Notes: generated by a model from the sequence alone, not told the origin. 64,000 bases of DNA from Bacteroidaceae bacterium (GCA_017962495.1 JAGCVH010000003.1:1-64000); one strand, 5' to 3'; counted from the stretch's first letter, positions 44,304 through 53,849 are shown. Numbers and translations are program-made.

Positions 44304-45536
44304 TTATTTATTTTTTTGTCCTTCTTTCGTTTCGACTATAAGGATGTTATGAGTGGTGGGGGTGATACGGAAGCGATGGTCTGTACGACGGTTCACTACC
44401 CAAAGGACTTGGTCGGATGAATCGCAGAGCAACCACTGGCGCTGTTTCTCAAAGATATTGAGGTGACGGTCGGTGAGATAGTCACTGATAAGGCGACTTT
44501 TCCCATTCATGCCAAAGGGCTGGAACCGCTCGCCACGACGGGGATGCCGAAAAGTTAGTGGTTGGCATACGGTATCGGAATCGAAGTAAGCAATGTGAGG
44601 ATTCTTTGGTTGAGAATTGAGCCACTGCATCGGATTTTCGACTTGTACAATTCGTGTGGTGATTGTTGGTTTGGGATGCTCTTTCTTCTCTTCAATCAGT
44701 AACTGTCCTTGGTGTATGGTGGCACGATGAGTGGGACTCTCAAAGTAGGCTCCATTACGATGACAATTGAGTATGTCGGCTTCCTGTGTGGGGGTGAAAC
44801 AAAGACCGCGAAGACGTTCGTGAAGAAGTGATGAAGTGATGGAGCTTGTTTCTTCAATGCCTTTGAAATAGTAAGGAAGGGCTTCACGCACGTGCTTTGC
44901 CGCTTCAGCGATATGTTGGGTTGCCTGTGGGTTTATATCGCGCAAAAGTGGGATGACGTCAAGTCGCAGTCGATTGCGTAGGGCATCCCGCTCCTGATTG
45001 GAAGAGTCGGTAACATAGTCCTGGTGAATGTCAGCAAGATATTGTAGTATCTCTTTCTTTGACATATCAAGCATAGGACGGATGATGTGGCCATTGCAAG
45101 GAGACATAGCGGCAAGCCCGCGCAAACCAGTACCACGTATGAGATTAAGAAGTAGGGTTTCGGCTTGGTCGTCCTGATGATGGGCAACTGCTATATAATC
45201 TGCATTAAGTTGCTGACGCATTTCCTCGAACCATTCGTATCGGAGTTCACGTGCAGCCATCTCGATGCTGATGCCTCGTTCGCGAGCATACTCAAGTGTC
45301 TTGAAATGTTGAATATGAAGTGGAACGTCGAGCTTCTGACAAAGTTGGGTGACAAAAGCTTCATCGCGATTCGATTCTTCTCCCCGCAAGTGAAAGTTAC
45401 AATGTAAGGCTTCAACATCGCTTCCTTGGGCACAAAGTAAACGCAGCAATGCCACAGAATCGGCACCGCCACTAAGCGCTACCAGGACCTTATGTTTTGA
45501 CGAATTGACGAATTGACGAATTGACGATTTAGTCAT
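44304..45536 (-). CDS. tilS: tRNA(Ile)-lysidine synthase
   Basis: Converts C34 of tRNA-Ile(CAU) to lysidine. N-terminal PP-loop ATPase with SGGADS at residues 22-27, GEESNRDEAFV, AVAHHQDDQAETLLLNLIRGTGLRGLAAM, and DSSN; TilS central and C-terminal domains follow (FRHPRRGERFQPFGMNGKSRLISDYL). 410 residues, a usual Bacteroidota length. Odd: codons 3-13 are an 8-bp tandem repeat (45499-45530) read in frame as SSIRQFVNSSK. Last gene of the minus-strand run from dnaN. Confidence 0.95.
   Translation of the reverse strand: MTKSSIRQFVNSSKHKVLVALSGGADSVALLRLLCAQGSDVEALHCNFHLRGEESNRDEAFVTQLCQKLDVPLHIQHFKTLEYARERGISIEMAARELRYEWFEEMRQQLNADYIAVAHHQDDQAETLLLNLIRGTGLRGLAAMSPCNGHIIRPMLDMSKKEILQYLADIHQDYVTDSSNQERDALRNRLRLDVIPLLRDINPQATQHIAEAAKHVREALPYYFKGIEETSSITSSLLHERLRGLCFTPTQEADILNCHRNGAYFESPTHRATIHQGQLLIEEKKEHPKPTITTRIVQVENPMQWLNSQPKNPHIAYFDSDTVCQPLTFRHPRRGERFQPFGMNGKSRLISDYLTDRHLNIFEKQRQWLLCDSSDQVLWVVNRRTDHRFRITPTTHNILIVETKEGQKNK
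45499..45530. repeat. 8-bp tandem repeat inside the tilS N-terminus
   Basis: GACGAATT three times and GACGATTT once, in a row. It encodes residues just before the conserved PP-loop, so only the variable N-terminal tip is affected. Confidence 0.9.
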
Positions 45537-45573
45537 TTATCATTTTCGATGTACTAATTTCTGCTTTACAAGG

Positions 45574-45604
45574 CTCTTCCCCTCGGGGGAGCGGGGAGGG
45601 GGCT
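45574..45604. repeat. GC-rich hairpin repeat
   Basis: CTCTTCCCCTCGGGGGAGCG followed by GGGAGGGGGCT, between tilS and the protease-TPR gene. Same family as at 4911 and 12170. Confidence 0.75.
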
Positions 45605-45608
45605 GGTA

Positions 45609-47282
45609 TTATAGTTTCTCCAGAATGTCTTTAGCCATCGTGTCGCCAAGCTCAACAGCGCGTTGAAGATGTTGACGTGCACCTGCTTTGTCGCCTTTCT
45701 CGCGCAGACATACACCAAGAAGACGGTGGGCATCGGGGAACGTGTCATCAAGACTGATGGCTCGTTTGCTGGCATTGATGGCACCATCGAGGTCGCGCAG
45801 GCGGAAAAGAAGGGCGGCTAATTCGGCATGAAGCAGTGGTTCTTCGGGTTGAAGTTGGATGGCGCGTTGGATATCGTTGACAGCAGGGGCGTACATACGA
45901 GTTTGCACTTCAAGCTGTTCGCGTTGGTAGTAGAATTTGGCAGTTACTTGATTGGGTGCAAGGTGTTCGTAGTCGTTGAGGTCACTAATGGCTTCGCGCA
46001 CACGGCCAAGTTCCTGAAGGGTTTGACTTCGCAGAAGCAAATAGGGTGCAGCTTCGGCGGTATAAGGCTTGCTGAAGAAAGCTACAGCGCTATCATTGAG
46101 GGCAAGAAGTGCCTGATTGTCGGCTCCCATGGCTTGCTGGCATTGCCAAGCATATAGGAAGAGTTCAGGCGTTCGCATGGGGGTACGGGTAATGCCCATA
46201 TATATGTCATAGGCTTCAGCATACTGTTTTAAGGCATAGCGAATATTGGCTTCATGTAGCGAATAAAGTGGCAGGGGATTAACGGCTTTAGCAGCCTCAA
46301 TGTCTGTAAGCGCTTGCTGGAGTGTCCAGTTCTCAGGAAGTTCCTGTGGGCTCTGTAATACATTATTATATATTACGCGCGAGCGCGAGTAAAGGATTTC
46401 GTCATCATGGCCTGTCTTTTGGCGTATGCCTTCATCATAGGTTTGGAATGATTGAGCGTATAACCGTTCGAGCGCTTGGGTTTCAGCTTTTTGCACATAA
46501 CCTGTAACGCTTTGAGGGAACAATTGGATAAACTGCTCTGCATAGGCTTGACGCATGGGGGCATCGAGGGAATTGGAAAGATAGAGGAAGCTCGTTGCCT
46601 GTGCTTCGTCGGCAGGGAGTTGTTTGGGAATGCCGCATTGACGCAGATCGTTGTGGTTTGCATCGATGGCTCTAATGCTGAGCGATTGGGCAAGGCGAAT
46701 ATCGAGTGCATAGTTCGGTGCTTTTGCCGCACTGACAGGGGCTTGGAGAATGGCAGCAATCTGTCCGTCGGCATTTATAACGGGTGTGCCTGACGCTGAG
46801 GGATTGGCTTGAGATTGAAGGGTATAATAGCCATAGTCGCCTGCCCGTTCAACTTGTGTTACTTCATCCGCGTTGGCTTGTGGCATGAGGTAGAGCGCTT
46901 GGCCTTTCGTTGGTTGACTCGTAGCAATGGGAAGGCAAGCTGATTTCTTCTTTCCCATATCGGCATGGAGGCGAACAACGTCATATGTGGAGTTAAAACC
47001 AAGGATACGGTTGACTTCAAATCGGTTGCCCGAGTCATCGGTTACCCATGCAGAACGTGCGTTTTGAATGGGCTTGAAAGGGGCAACCAGAGTGCCGTCT
47101 TCATCAATAAAAAAGGCATTTGCTGAGAGTGTGTCACCGCGTTGCTGTATAGCGTGCAGGGTAAGCATACTCTTGGTGGCTTGTTTCACCCATTTCGGGC
47201 CTGCTGCGATAGAAGGTTGGAGTGCAAGAATAAACATGCACAGTAATGTAATATTACGTTTTGATGTTATCATTTCTTTCAT
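45609..47282 (-). CDS. Secreted degenerate trypsin-like protease with TPR domain
   Basis: Signal peptide, then a trypsin-like fold (about 30-200). The Ser motif is partly kept (SASGTP, S164) and the Asp is present (STYDVV, D101). The His motif, normally like TNAHV, reads LVAPFKP, so the catalytic triad is broken. From about residue 240 to the end are TPR repeats; the last ones are regular (LHAELAALLFRLRDLDGAINASKRAISLDDTFPDAHRLLGVCLREKGDKAGARQHL in outline). Probably a periplasmic binding or scaffold protein. Its ATG overlaps the recN stop (ATGA), so translation is coupled. A second Met at codon 4 is possible. Confidence 0.75.
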   Translation of the reverse strand: MKEMITSKRNITLLCMFILALQPSIAAGPKWVKQATKSMLTLHAIQQRGDTLSANAFFIDEDGTLVAPFKPIQNARSAWVTDDSGNRFEVNRILGFNSTYDVVRLHADMGKKKSACLPIATSQPTKGQALYLMPQANADEVTQVERAGDYGYYTLQSQANPSASGTPVINADGQIAAILQAPVSAAKAPNYALDIRLAQSLSIRAIDANHNDLRQCGIPKQLPADEAQATSFLYLSNSLDAPMRQAYAEQFIQLFPQSVTGYVQKAETQALERLYAQSFQTYDEGIRQKTGHDDEILYSRSRVIYNNVLQSPQELPENWTLQQALTDIEAAKAVNPLPLYSLHEANIRYALKQYAEAYDIYMGITRTPMRTPELFLYAWQCQQAMGADNQALLALNDSAVAFFSKPYTAEAAPYLLLRSQTLQELGRVREAISDLNDYEHLAPNQVTAKFYYQREQLEVQTRMYAPAVNDIQRAIQLQPEEPLLHAELAALLFRLRDLDGAINASKRAISLDDTFPDAHRLLGVCLREKGDKAGARQHLQRAVELGDTMAKDILEKL

Positions 47283-48946
47283 TTTTCAATTCTTAGCAAT
47301 GCTTTGGCGTTGTCAATGGCTGCTTGTGTGAGTGTTGAGCCAGAAAGCATACGAGCGAGTTCCTCTATACGTTCTTCATCGTTGAGTAGTACGATATGAC
47401 TTGTTGTTACATCGTTGTCATCAGTTTTGAAGACGCGGTAGTGCCTACTGCCCATAGCAGCAATCTGTGGTAAGTGGGTTATGGAAATGATTTGCCTGTT
47501 GCATCCATCGCCCATCTCTTTCATTATTTCTGCCATTTTCTCAGCGATATGACCCGAAACGCCAGTGTCAATTTCATCGAATATAATGGTTGGTAGTTTC
47601 ACAACTCCACTAATCATCGCTTTTAAGGCAAGCATCAAACGAGCCGTCTCACCACCACTGGCAACCTGGGAAAGAGGTTGGAGTGCCACATTCTTGTTTG
47701 CGCTAAACAGGAAGGTTACTTTGTCACATCCAGATTGAGAGAAGGATGCATCGGAATGGATGTCAGCACGGAACTGTACATTGGGCATTCCTAATGGAAC
47801 GAGTCGTTGACACATTTCTTTCTCAACCCGACGGGCGGCCTGACTTCTGAGTTCTGAAAGTACATGGGCAGCCTGACGCAGTTGACCTTCGAGTTGTTCT
47901 ACTTGTTGGCGTAGTGCCGCAAGGTTGGCATCGCTATTCTCTATGGCAGATAGCCTTTCCTGAAGGTCATCGCGAATGATAATAAGCTGAGCGATGTCGT
48001 CGGCATGGAACTTCTGCTTTAAGTCATGGAGTAACGACATGCGTTGGCTCGCCTCTGCCAGTCGTGCAGGGTCATAGTCGACACGCTCCATGTTTGTTTC
48101 CACTTCACGGGCAATATCGCGTAGTTCGATATAACAACTGTCTAAGCGTTCAGCAAGTGTTTGCGCAAGTGCATACACTGACGATAATGATTCAATGCGG
48201 CGCGTTGTTTCACGCAACTGGTCGATAATGCCTTGCTCATTGTCGAGTTGGGCGTAGCTTTGATAAAGAGCAGATTTGATGTCTTCGGCATGTTCCAATG
48301 TCGAGAGTTCCTGTTCTAATAGCTCTTCCTCGTCGGCTTCCAGTTGTGCGTCAGTCAGTTGAGATAGTTGATAACTCAAATAGTCTTCCTCATTCTTGTC
48401 ACGTTCGGCTTGTTGTTCGGCCTGCTCCAGTTTGGCTTTCGCTAGAGTGTAGGCTTTGTATAGTTGTTTATAGGTTGAAAGCTCTTTGCTATCTTGTGCT
48501 ATAGCGTCGAGTACTTGGAGTTGGAAATTTTCCTTATTGAGCAAAAGACTCTGATGCTGACTGTGAATATCGATGAGTTGCTCGCCTAACTCTTTCAGGT
48601 CGTTGAGCGAAGTTGGGGTGTCATTAATGAAAGCTCTTGACTTTCCTGAAGCAGAGATTTCACGACGTATGATACATTCTTGTCCGTCGAAGTCGAGCTC
48701 GTGGCTTGTAAAGTATTCTTGGAAGTCGTATTGGGAAAGGTCAAAGTGGGCTTCGATGATGCAGCGTTGTGCACCAGCCTTTAACATTCGCATGTCGGCA
48801 CGTTGGCCAAGCAGTAATCCGATGGCTCCCAAGAGAATACTCTTTCCCGCTCCAGTTTCGCCTGTAATCACAGAGAAACCCTTATCGAAGTTAATGTCGA
48901 GACTGTCGATAAGTACGTAGTTCTGTATGTGGAGGGTAGTGAGCAT
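47279..48946 (-). CDS. recN: DNA repair protein RecN
   Basis: SMC-like ATPase of double-strand break repair. Walker A GETGAGKSILLG near residues 30-41, FINDTPTSLNDLKELGEQLIDIHSQHQ, long coiled coils (about 150-370), signature ASGGETARLMLALKA, and Walker B IIFDEIDTGVSGHIAEKM. 555 residues, normal. Overlaps the next gene by 4 bp and follows DUF4835 by 19 bp. Confidence 0.96.
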   Translation of the reverse strand: MLTTLHIQNYVLIDSLDINFDKGFSVITGETGAGKSILLGAIGLLLGQRADMRMLKAGAQRCIIEAHFDLSQYDFQEYFTSHELDFDGQECIIRREISASGKSRAFINDTPTSLNDLKELGEQLIDIHSQHQSLLLNKENFQLQVLDAIAQDSKELSTYKQLYKAYTLAKAKLEQAEQQAERDKNEEDYLSYQLSQLTDAQLEADEEELLEQELSTLEHAEDIKSALYQSYAQLDNEQGIIDQLRETTRRIESLSSVYALAQTLAERLDSCYIELRDIAREVETNMERVDYDPARLAEASQRMSLLHDLKQKFHADDIAQLIIIRDDLQERLSAIENSDANLAALRQQVEQLEGQLRQAAHVLSELRSQAARRVEKEMCQRLVPLGMPNVQFRADIHSDASFSQSGCDKVTFLFSANKNVALQPLSQVASGGETARLMLALKAMISGVVKLPTIIFDEIDTGVSGHIAEKMAEIMKEMGDGCNRQIISITHLPQIAAMGSRHYRVFKTDDNDVTTSHIVLLNDEERIEELARMLSGSTLTQAAIDNAKALLRIEK

Positions 48947-48965
48947 CGGAATTCGTGACTCGTAA

Positions 48966-49877
48966 TTACTGCTTTATCTTGTCCCAATATTCACTGAGGG
49001 AAGCATTGATTCCGAACAGTATGTCATACACGGTTTCACGTTCCTGACTGGTACCTTTGCCGCTGAAAATATTTACCAACTCATCACGTTTATATTCGGT
49101 GAAGAGCACAGGGAGCTGGCTCATGGTCCGAGCATCTTTCGAAGCTTCAAGCAATTCCAAAGCTTCAGCTATGGCCTTGCGTCCCGTTTCGACATTGTCG
49201 GCCATTTGGTCGAGTCCTTCGCGATGGTATTTATAGACAAGTTGCCGATAATCTTCCATCGAACCGTCAAGATAATCGTTGAGGAGTCCAAAACGGTTCT
49301 TCGTATCACTGAATGATGACCATCCTGGGAATCCAAGGCTTTGGGCATTGGTGACAATGTTTTCAGCTGTCTGCAGATACTTGGTTCCGCCCAATGGCGA
49401 CATCGCGTCCATGTCATAGCCAATAATCATATAGGCATAATAAGCCATCATTGCCGTCAGGTTATTATCGACATATTCAGGATTCCACTCTAGTTGGTCG
49501 GTTGGTTGGAAGTTGAACTGGAAATCACCATCGCGGACACTATAAAGAGTGGTGTTATAAGAACTGTTGAATACAGGTCGGCTGGATGTCATGAGCAAGG
49601 TGCTCTTAATCATGCCTTGTGATTCGTCCCAACTGCTAACAGTAATATTGAAGTTACATTCTATGCGTTCTCGGTCACGAAACTGAAGGTCGGTCCATTG
49701 ATGGTCATTGAAGAATGCTTCCATCTTCTCCTTCAAGGCATCAAAGATTTCAGTCTTGGTGTTAGAGAGCTGAGCTGTATTGATGACAACTTTGGCCTGT
49801 AACTCTTGCGCGTTAAGAGATTGTTGGAAGGAGAACACAAGAAAAAGAGAAAGCAGCACGCGCCACATTCTTTTCAT
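48966..49877 (-). CDS. DUF4835 secreted protein
   Basis: Bacteroidota protein of unknown function. The ATG at 49877 gives a signal peptide (MKRMWRVLLSLFLVFSFQQSLNAQ), followed directly by ELQAKVVINTAQLSNTKTEIFDALKEKMEAFFNDHQWTD and later FNITVSSW, the usual DUF4835 start. Also seen: MMAYYAYMIIGYDMDAMSPLGG. An in-frame start at 49907 adds ten residues before the signal peptide. The order coaBC, DUF4835, recN suggests one operon. Confidence 0.85.
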   Translation of the reverse strand: MKRMWRVLLSLFLVFSFQQSLNAQELQAKVVINTAQLSNTKTEIFDALKEKMEAFFNDHQWTDLQFRDRERIECNFNITVSSWDESQGMIKSTLLMTSSRPVFNSSYNTTLYSVRDGDFQFNFQPTDQLEWNPEYVDNNLTAMMAYYAYMIIGYDMDAMSPLGGTKYLQTAENIVTNAQSLGFPGWSSFSDTKNRFGLLNDYLDGSMEDYRQLVYKYHREGLDQMADNVETGRKAIAEALELLEASKDARTMSQLPVLFTEYKRDELVNIFSGKGTSQERETVYDILFGINASLSEYWDKIKQ

Positions 49878-49921
49878 CCTTGCTCTATATGTCCATGTGT
49901 TATTCATCTTATTCTAACCTT

Positions 49922-51112
49922 TTATCCCAGTCTTGCCAATTCGTCAATGATATCCTTTGCGACTTCGGCCTTTGACTTCAAAGGGAAAGCTTTCTGCCCT
50001 TGTGCCGAAATGATGGTGATTTTATTGGTGTTGTGTTGGAAGCCAGCCCCTTTGTCTCGCAAAGAATTGAGGACAATGAAATCGAGATTCTTTCGTTGAA
50101 GTTTCTCTTGAGCGTTTGTGGCTTCGTTGTTGGTTTCTAAAGCAAAGCCTACCAAACGCTGGCCATCATTCTTCGTTTCGCCCAGTGCTTTAGCAATGTC
50201 GTGGGTCGGACGCAGACGGAGTACAAGGTCATCGCCTTCTCGCTTTATCTTCGTGTTTGCCACTTTATCGGGTGTGAAATCAGCCACAGCCGCACAAAGA
50301 ATTCCCGTTTGGCATGTGGGGAAGATACGGATTGCAGCTTGGTACATCTCCTTTGCACTCTCTACAGCAGTAATATGTATGTTCGAGTGTTCGGGATAAT
50401 GCGACATCGGACCAGCAATAAATTCAACTTCGGCGCCGCGCTTAGCACATTCCTCGGCAAGAGCAATCCCCATCTTTCCACTTGAGTAGTTGCCAATGAA
50501 ACGAACGGGGTCGATGCGTTCATAGGTAGGACCAGCTGTAATCATAATGCGTTGTCCTACCAGGTCTTTCTCATAGAAGAATTCGTCGAGAACGCGAATG
50601 ATGTTCTCAGGTTCTTCCATGCGTCCTTTACCAACAAGATGGCTTGCCAGTTCACCACTCTGAGGTTCGATAATGTGGTTGCCACGCTGACACAGAGTGG
50701 CCAGATTCTCTTGTGTTGAGGGATGGGCGAACATATCTAAATCCATGGCTGGAGCCACGAATACGGGAGCCTTCATTGAGAGATAGGTTGTGATGAGCAT
50801 ATTATCGGCAATGCCGTGAGCCATCTTTCCTATGGTCGATGCTGTAGCGGGAGCAATGAGCATGGCGTCGGCCCAAAGACCGAGGTCAACATGACTATGC
50901 CATGAACCGTCGCGTTGGGAAAAGAATTCGCTGATAACTGGCTTCGAGGTCAATGCACTCAAGGTTATGGGAGTAATAAACTCCTTGCCTGCAGGGGTAA
51001 TGACAACCTGCACTTCGGCTCCACGCTTGATAAGGCCTCGAATAATGAGGCAAGCCTTGTAGGCAGCAATGCTGCCAGTGATGCCCAATACTATCTTTTT
51101 CCCTTTAAGCAT
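49922..51112 (-). CDS. coaBC: Bifunctional phosphopantothenoylcysteine decarboxylase/synthase
   Basis: Two steps of coenzyme A synthesis. CoaC half (1-180): GITGSIAAYKA, catalytic His in SHVDLG, APATASTIGKMAHGIADNML, PAMDLDMF. CoaB half (190-396): ITAGPTYERIDPVRFIGNYSSGKMG, AVADFTP, and a conserved KIKRE segment. 396 residues, complete. 31 bp from the exonuclease gene. Confidence 0.96.
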   Translation of the reverse strand: MLKGKKIVLGITGSIAAYKACLIIRGLIKRGAEVQVVITPAGKEFITPITLSALTSKPVISEFFSQRDGSWHSHVDLGLWADAMLIAPATASTIGKMAHGIADNMLITTYLSMKAPVFVAPAMDLDMFAHPSTQENLATLCQRGNHIIEPQSGELASHLVGKGRMEEPENIIRVLDEFFYEKDLVGQRIMITAGPTYERIDPVRFIGNYSSGKMGIALAEECAKRGAEVEFIAGPMSHYPEHSNIHITAVESAKEMYQAAIRIFPTCQTGILCAAVADFTPDKVANTKIKREGDDLVLRLRPTHDIAKALGETKNDGQRLVGFALETNNEATNAQEKLQRKNLDFIVLNSLRDKGAGFQHNTNKITIISAQGQKAFPLKSKAEVAKDIIDELARLG

Positions 51113-51143
51113 TATCTCTAATCCCTAATCTTAATATTCCAGA

Positions 51144-51950
51144 TTATTTCCGAGCATACTTTAGCCAAAGCTGTTTGAACACCTGTTTGGTGTTGAGCGT
51201 GAAGTCGGCTTGCATAATCCAGCTATAGTAACCCGAGTCACGAGGAAAGATTTCCTTTACCTTTACCCCTTTGTATTTACCAAAATTGATGACTTCATTA
51301 CCCTCGTCATCCAAAACGACACGGCCTGCAAAGTCCAAAGCTGGACGACCGATTTGGCTAACCTCAGCCAACTTCTCTACATCGTTCTCCAATTGTCGCT
51401 CAGGTTCTTCCTGACGACCAGGAGCATACATATCTAACTGTGCTTTGAGAACAGCCCATGTAGCAGCCGTGTCTTGGTCGGCCAAATGAGCTTGGAAATC
51501 TTCCTCCATCTTCCTGCCGCAATAGAACTTATAGGCAGCTGCCAGATTACGTCTCTCCATCTTCTTAAAGATGTTGCATACATCAATGAAATAGGTATTG
51601 GAGAAGTCGAAATTAATACCAGCACGCAAGAACTCCTCGCAAAGCAAGGGCACATCGTAGCAGTTGCTGTTGAAACCAGCAAAGTCACAACCAGCAAAGT
51701 CTTGAGCCAGCTTCGGTGCTAATTCCTTGAAAGTAGGCTTGTCTTTGACCATCTCGTCGGTAATGCTTGTGAGCCCCACAATCTCTTTTGGAATAGGGCA
51801 ACCAGGGTTGACCAAATAGTTGTGAGGTTCTTCACTGCCGTCGGGACGGGCGATGATGTAGGAAATCTGTATAATACGCGCAGTGGCAATATCCAACCCG
51901 GTTGTCTCCAAGTCGAATATTACCAATGGGCGTTTGAGGTTTAAATCCAT
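51144..51950 (-). CDS. DEDDh 3'-5' exonuclease (DnaQ-like)
   Basis: DNA polymerase III epsilon-like exonuclease. Exo I IFDLETTGLD with D13 and E15, Exo II GFNSNCYDVPLL, Exo III HLADQDTAATWAV. The C-terminal part (about 210-268; GKYKGVKVKEIFPRDSGYYSWIMQADF) is the short domain often seen after this exonuclease in Bacteroidota. 268 residues. It follows dnaN by 183 bp, a gap that holds GGGAGTTA motifs and their complement TTAACTCCC but no gene. Confidence 0.9.
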   Translation of the reverse strand: MDLNLKRPLVIFDLETTGLDIATARIIQISYIIARPDGSEEPHNYLVNPGCPIPKEIVGLTSITDEMVKDKPTFKELAPKLAQDFAGCDFAGFNSNCYDVPLLCEEFLRAGINFDFSNTYFIDVCNIFKKMERRNLAAAYKFYCGRKMEEDFQAHLADQDTAATWAVLKAQLDMYAPGRQEEPERQLENDVEKLAEVSQIGRPALDFAGRVVLDDEGNEVINFGKYKGVKVKEIFPRDSGYYSWIMQADFTLNTKQVFKQLWLKYARK

Positions 51951-52133
51951 TTCATTTAAAGTATTATGAGGGAGTTATTCTCACTGCGTTCGAGGGAGTT
52001 AGTTCGCTTTGCTCACGACGATAGGGCTTAATGTGATGCACTTTTTCTATTAAAGTTGGCCTTTTAATACCTCGCTCAAAGAGCGTTAACTCCAGCCCAT
52101 AGGGCTTAACTCCCTTTTAACTCCTCTTAAATA

Positions 52134-53255
52134 TTAGTCGTTCAGCATCATGGGCATGAGCAGCATCAGAGTCTCTTCGTTCTCGGGCTGCTCGGCGGGA
52201 ATAACCACGCCTGGACGGCTGGGGTCGGCCAATTGGATGGTCAGTGCTTCGCCTTCCATGATATTGGCAATCTCGATGAGGAATATGCAAGAGAAACCAA
52301 TGCTGATGGGATCGCTTTGATAATCACACATGAGGTTCTCCTCGGCGCGAGTGGAGTAGTCGTTATCTTCACCCGTCAGTCTCATCTGGTTGTTCTCGAG
52401 TTGAAGTTTCATCAAACCGCTCGATTGGTTGCAGAATACCGAGATACGCTTTAAGGCAGAGATAAGGCTTGCGCGGTCAACTGTTGCCACATAGGGATTG
52501 TTGGTGGGGATAACGCCGTTGTAGTTAGGATAGCGTCCTTCAACAAGACGGAAGAACATATCGAAGTCTTCGCTGTGTACTAAGCCCTTCTCGTTGTCGA
52601 AGGAAATGGTGATCTGCACGTCTTTTTGCATGACGTTCTTCAGGATAGCTGCCACTTTCTTGGGCAGGATGAAGTTGGTCTCCAAACCTGGCTTCACCTC
52701 GCGATTGATGTAACGAACCAACTTGCGTCCGTCGGTACCGGCGAAGGTGATGTCTTCAGTATGAACATCGACGTAGATACCAGTCATAACCACGCGAATC
52801 TCGTCGTTGGCAGTGGCAAATAGGCAGCGGTTGATACCTGTCAGCAATACGTTGCTGTTCAGCTCAAGCACGGTACAACCGTCGTTCAAAGGCTGCTGGG
52901 CGGGGTAGGTGGTAGCGTCGAATGTCATTACTGAGAACTTACCCGTCTGGTGTATGCCCTGCAACTCATGGGATTCGGGATTATAGTCGAAGGTTAGAGG
53001 CTGCTCAGCCAACTCCTTCATCGAGTCCATGATAGTCTTTGCAGTAATGCAGAACTGGGCGTTATTGTCACTATCAACCAAGGGTACACTGGTTACGAAA
53101 TACTTCTCCCCGTCTGAAGCCGTAATGGTAACCTTCCCATTGCGGATATCGAACAGGAAGCAGTCGAGGATGGGCATACTGTTTTTGGCTGTCATTACTT
53201 TGCTGGCAGCAGCGAGGCGGCTGTAGAGGGCCGAACTGGAAACAACGAATTTCAT
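52134..53255 (-). CDS. dnaN: DNA polymerase III beta sliding clamp
   Basis: Ring-shaped processivity clamp. Starts MKFVVSSSALYSRLAAASKV; three clamp domains; DITFAGTDGRKLVRY, FILPKKV and VEGRYPNY are conserved blocks. The end (EETLMLLMPMMLND) matches the usual clamp C-terminus with its MPM. 373 residues. It has its own promoter at 53299-53330. Confidence 0.97.
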   Translation of the reverse strand: MKFVVSSSALYSRLAAASKVMTAKNSMPILDCFLFDIRNGKVTITASDGEKYFVTSVPLVDSDNNAQFCITAKTIMDSMKELAEQPLTFDYNPESHELQGIHQTGKFSVMTFDATTYPAQQPLNDGCTVLELNSNVLLTGINRCLFATANDEIRVVMTGIYVDVHTEDITFAGTDGRKLVRYINREVKPGLETNFILPKKVAAILKNVMQKDVQITISFDNEKGLVHSEDFDMFFRLVEGRYPNYNGVIPTNNPYVATVDRASLISALKRISVFCNQSSGLMKLQLENNQMRLTGEDNDYSTRAEENLMCDYQSDPISIGFSCIFLIEIANIMEGEALTIQLADPSRPGVVIPAEQPENEETLMLLMPMMLND

Positions 53256-53298
53256 ACTATTTATTTAATGATTTCTTTTGTGTTTATAATTTGCTACG

Positions 53299-53330
53299 CA
53301 AAAGTAAGCATTCTTATTGAAACGTACAAG
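53299..53330 (-). promoter_or_regulatory. Promoter of dnaN
   Basis: Minus strand: CTTG (53327-53330), 20 bp, TACTTTTG (53299-53306). One mismatch in the -33 box. Leader about 40 nt. Confidence 0.65.
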
Positions 53331-53390
53331 TAAAGAGCAACTTTTAATTTTATTTTTTAACTTTAATTTTTAATTCTTAGCATTTATTTG

Positions 53391-53398
53391 TATCTTTG
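53391..53398 (+). promoter_or_regulatory. -7 box for the DUF3127 gene
   Basis: TATCTTTG, 43 bp before the ATG at 53442. TTTT at 53367-53370 is a weak -33 candidate. Confidence 0.5.
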
Positions 53399-53441
53399 CA
53401 TTCGTAAAACAATAAACCGTTAAACTTTTTATACCTTTTAT

Positions 53442-53849
53442 ATGGATATTACAGGAAGAATTATTGCCGTATTGCCTGAGCGCAGTGGTGTGAGCCAGCG
53501 CAGTGGCTCGGAGTGGAAAGTAGCCTCCTATGTCTTAGAGACTCAGGAGCAGTACCCAAAGAAGATATGTTTCGAGGTGTTTGGCGTAGAACGCATCCAA
53601 CAACTTAACATACAAGCTGGTGAAATGCTTACCGTCTCTTTTGACATCGATGCTCATGAGTATAATGGTCGTTGGTTTAACTCCATTCGCGCCTTCCGTG
53701 TCGATCGCAATGTGCAAGCTCCGGCACCCGATGCAGCTCCTATGCCAGATGGCGTTCCCGCGCCCAATCCTGCTCCCTTTGTTGCTGATCCCGCTCCTGA
53801 TGCTACGCCTTTCGGTGCAGAATCTGACGAAGGAGAACTGCCTTTCTAA
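53442..53849 (+). CDS. DUF3127 OB-fold-like protein with SSB-like acidic tail
   Basis: 135 residues. The N-terminal 90 residues fit DUF3127 (MDITGRIIAVLPERSGVSQR, WKVASYVLETQEQYPKKICFEVFG, LTVSFDIDAHEYNGRWFNSIRAFRV), an OB-fold-like family of unknown role. A linker of Pro, Ala and Asp follows, then the end SDEGELPF. That end copies the tip of single-stranded DNA-binding proteins (DDxxPF), which recruits partner proteins. It stands alone, divergent from dnaN. A DNA- or RNA-binding role is inferred. Confidence 0.85.
   Translation: MDITGRIIAVLPERSGVSQRSGSEWKVASYVLETQEQYPKKICFEVFGVERIQQLNIQAGEMLTVSFDIDAHEYNGRWFNSIRAFRVDRNVQAPAPDAAPMPDGVPAPNPAPFVADPAPDATPFGAESDEGELPF

Noticed and set aside
47279..47282. 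Frameshift or fusion between recN and the protease-TPR gene
   Set aside because: The 4-bp ATGA overlap is normal translational coupling, and both proteins are full length. The same holds for the amylase/MFS overlap at 55339-55342.
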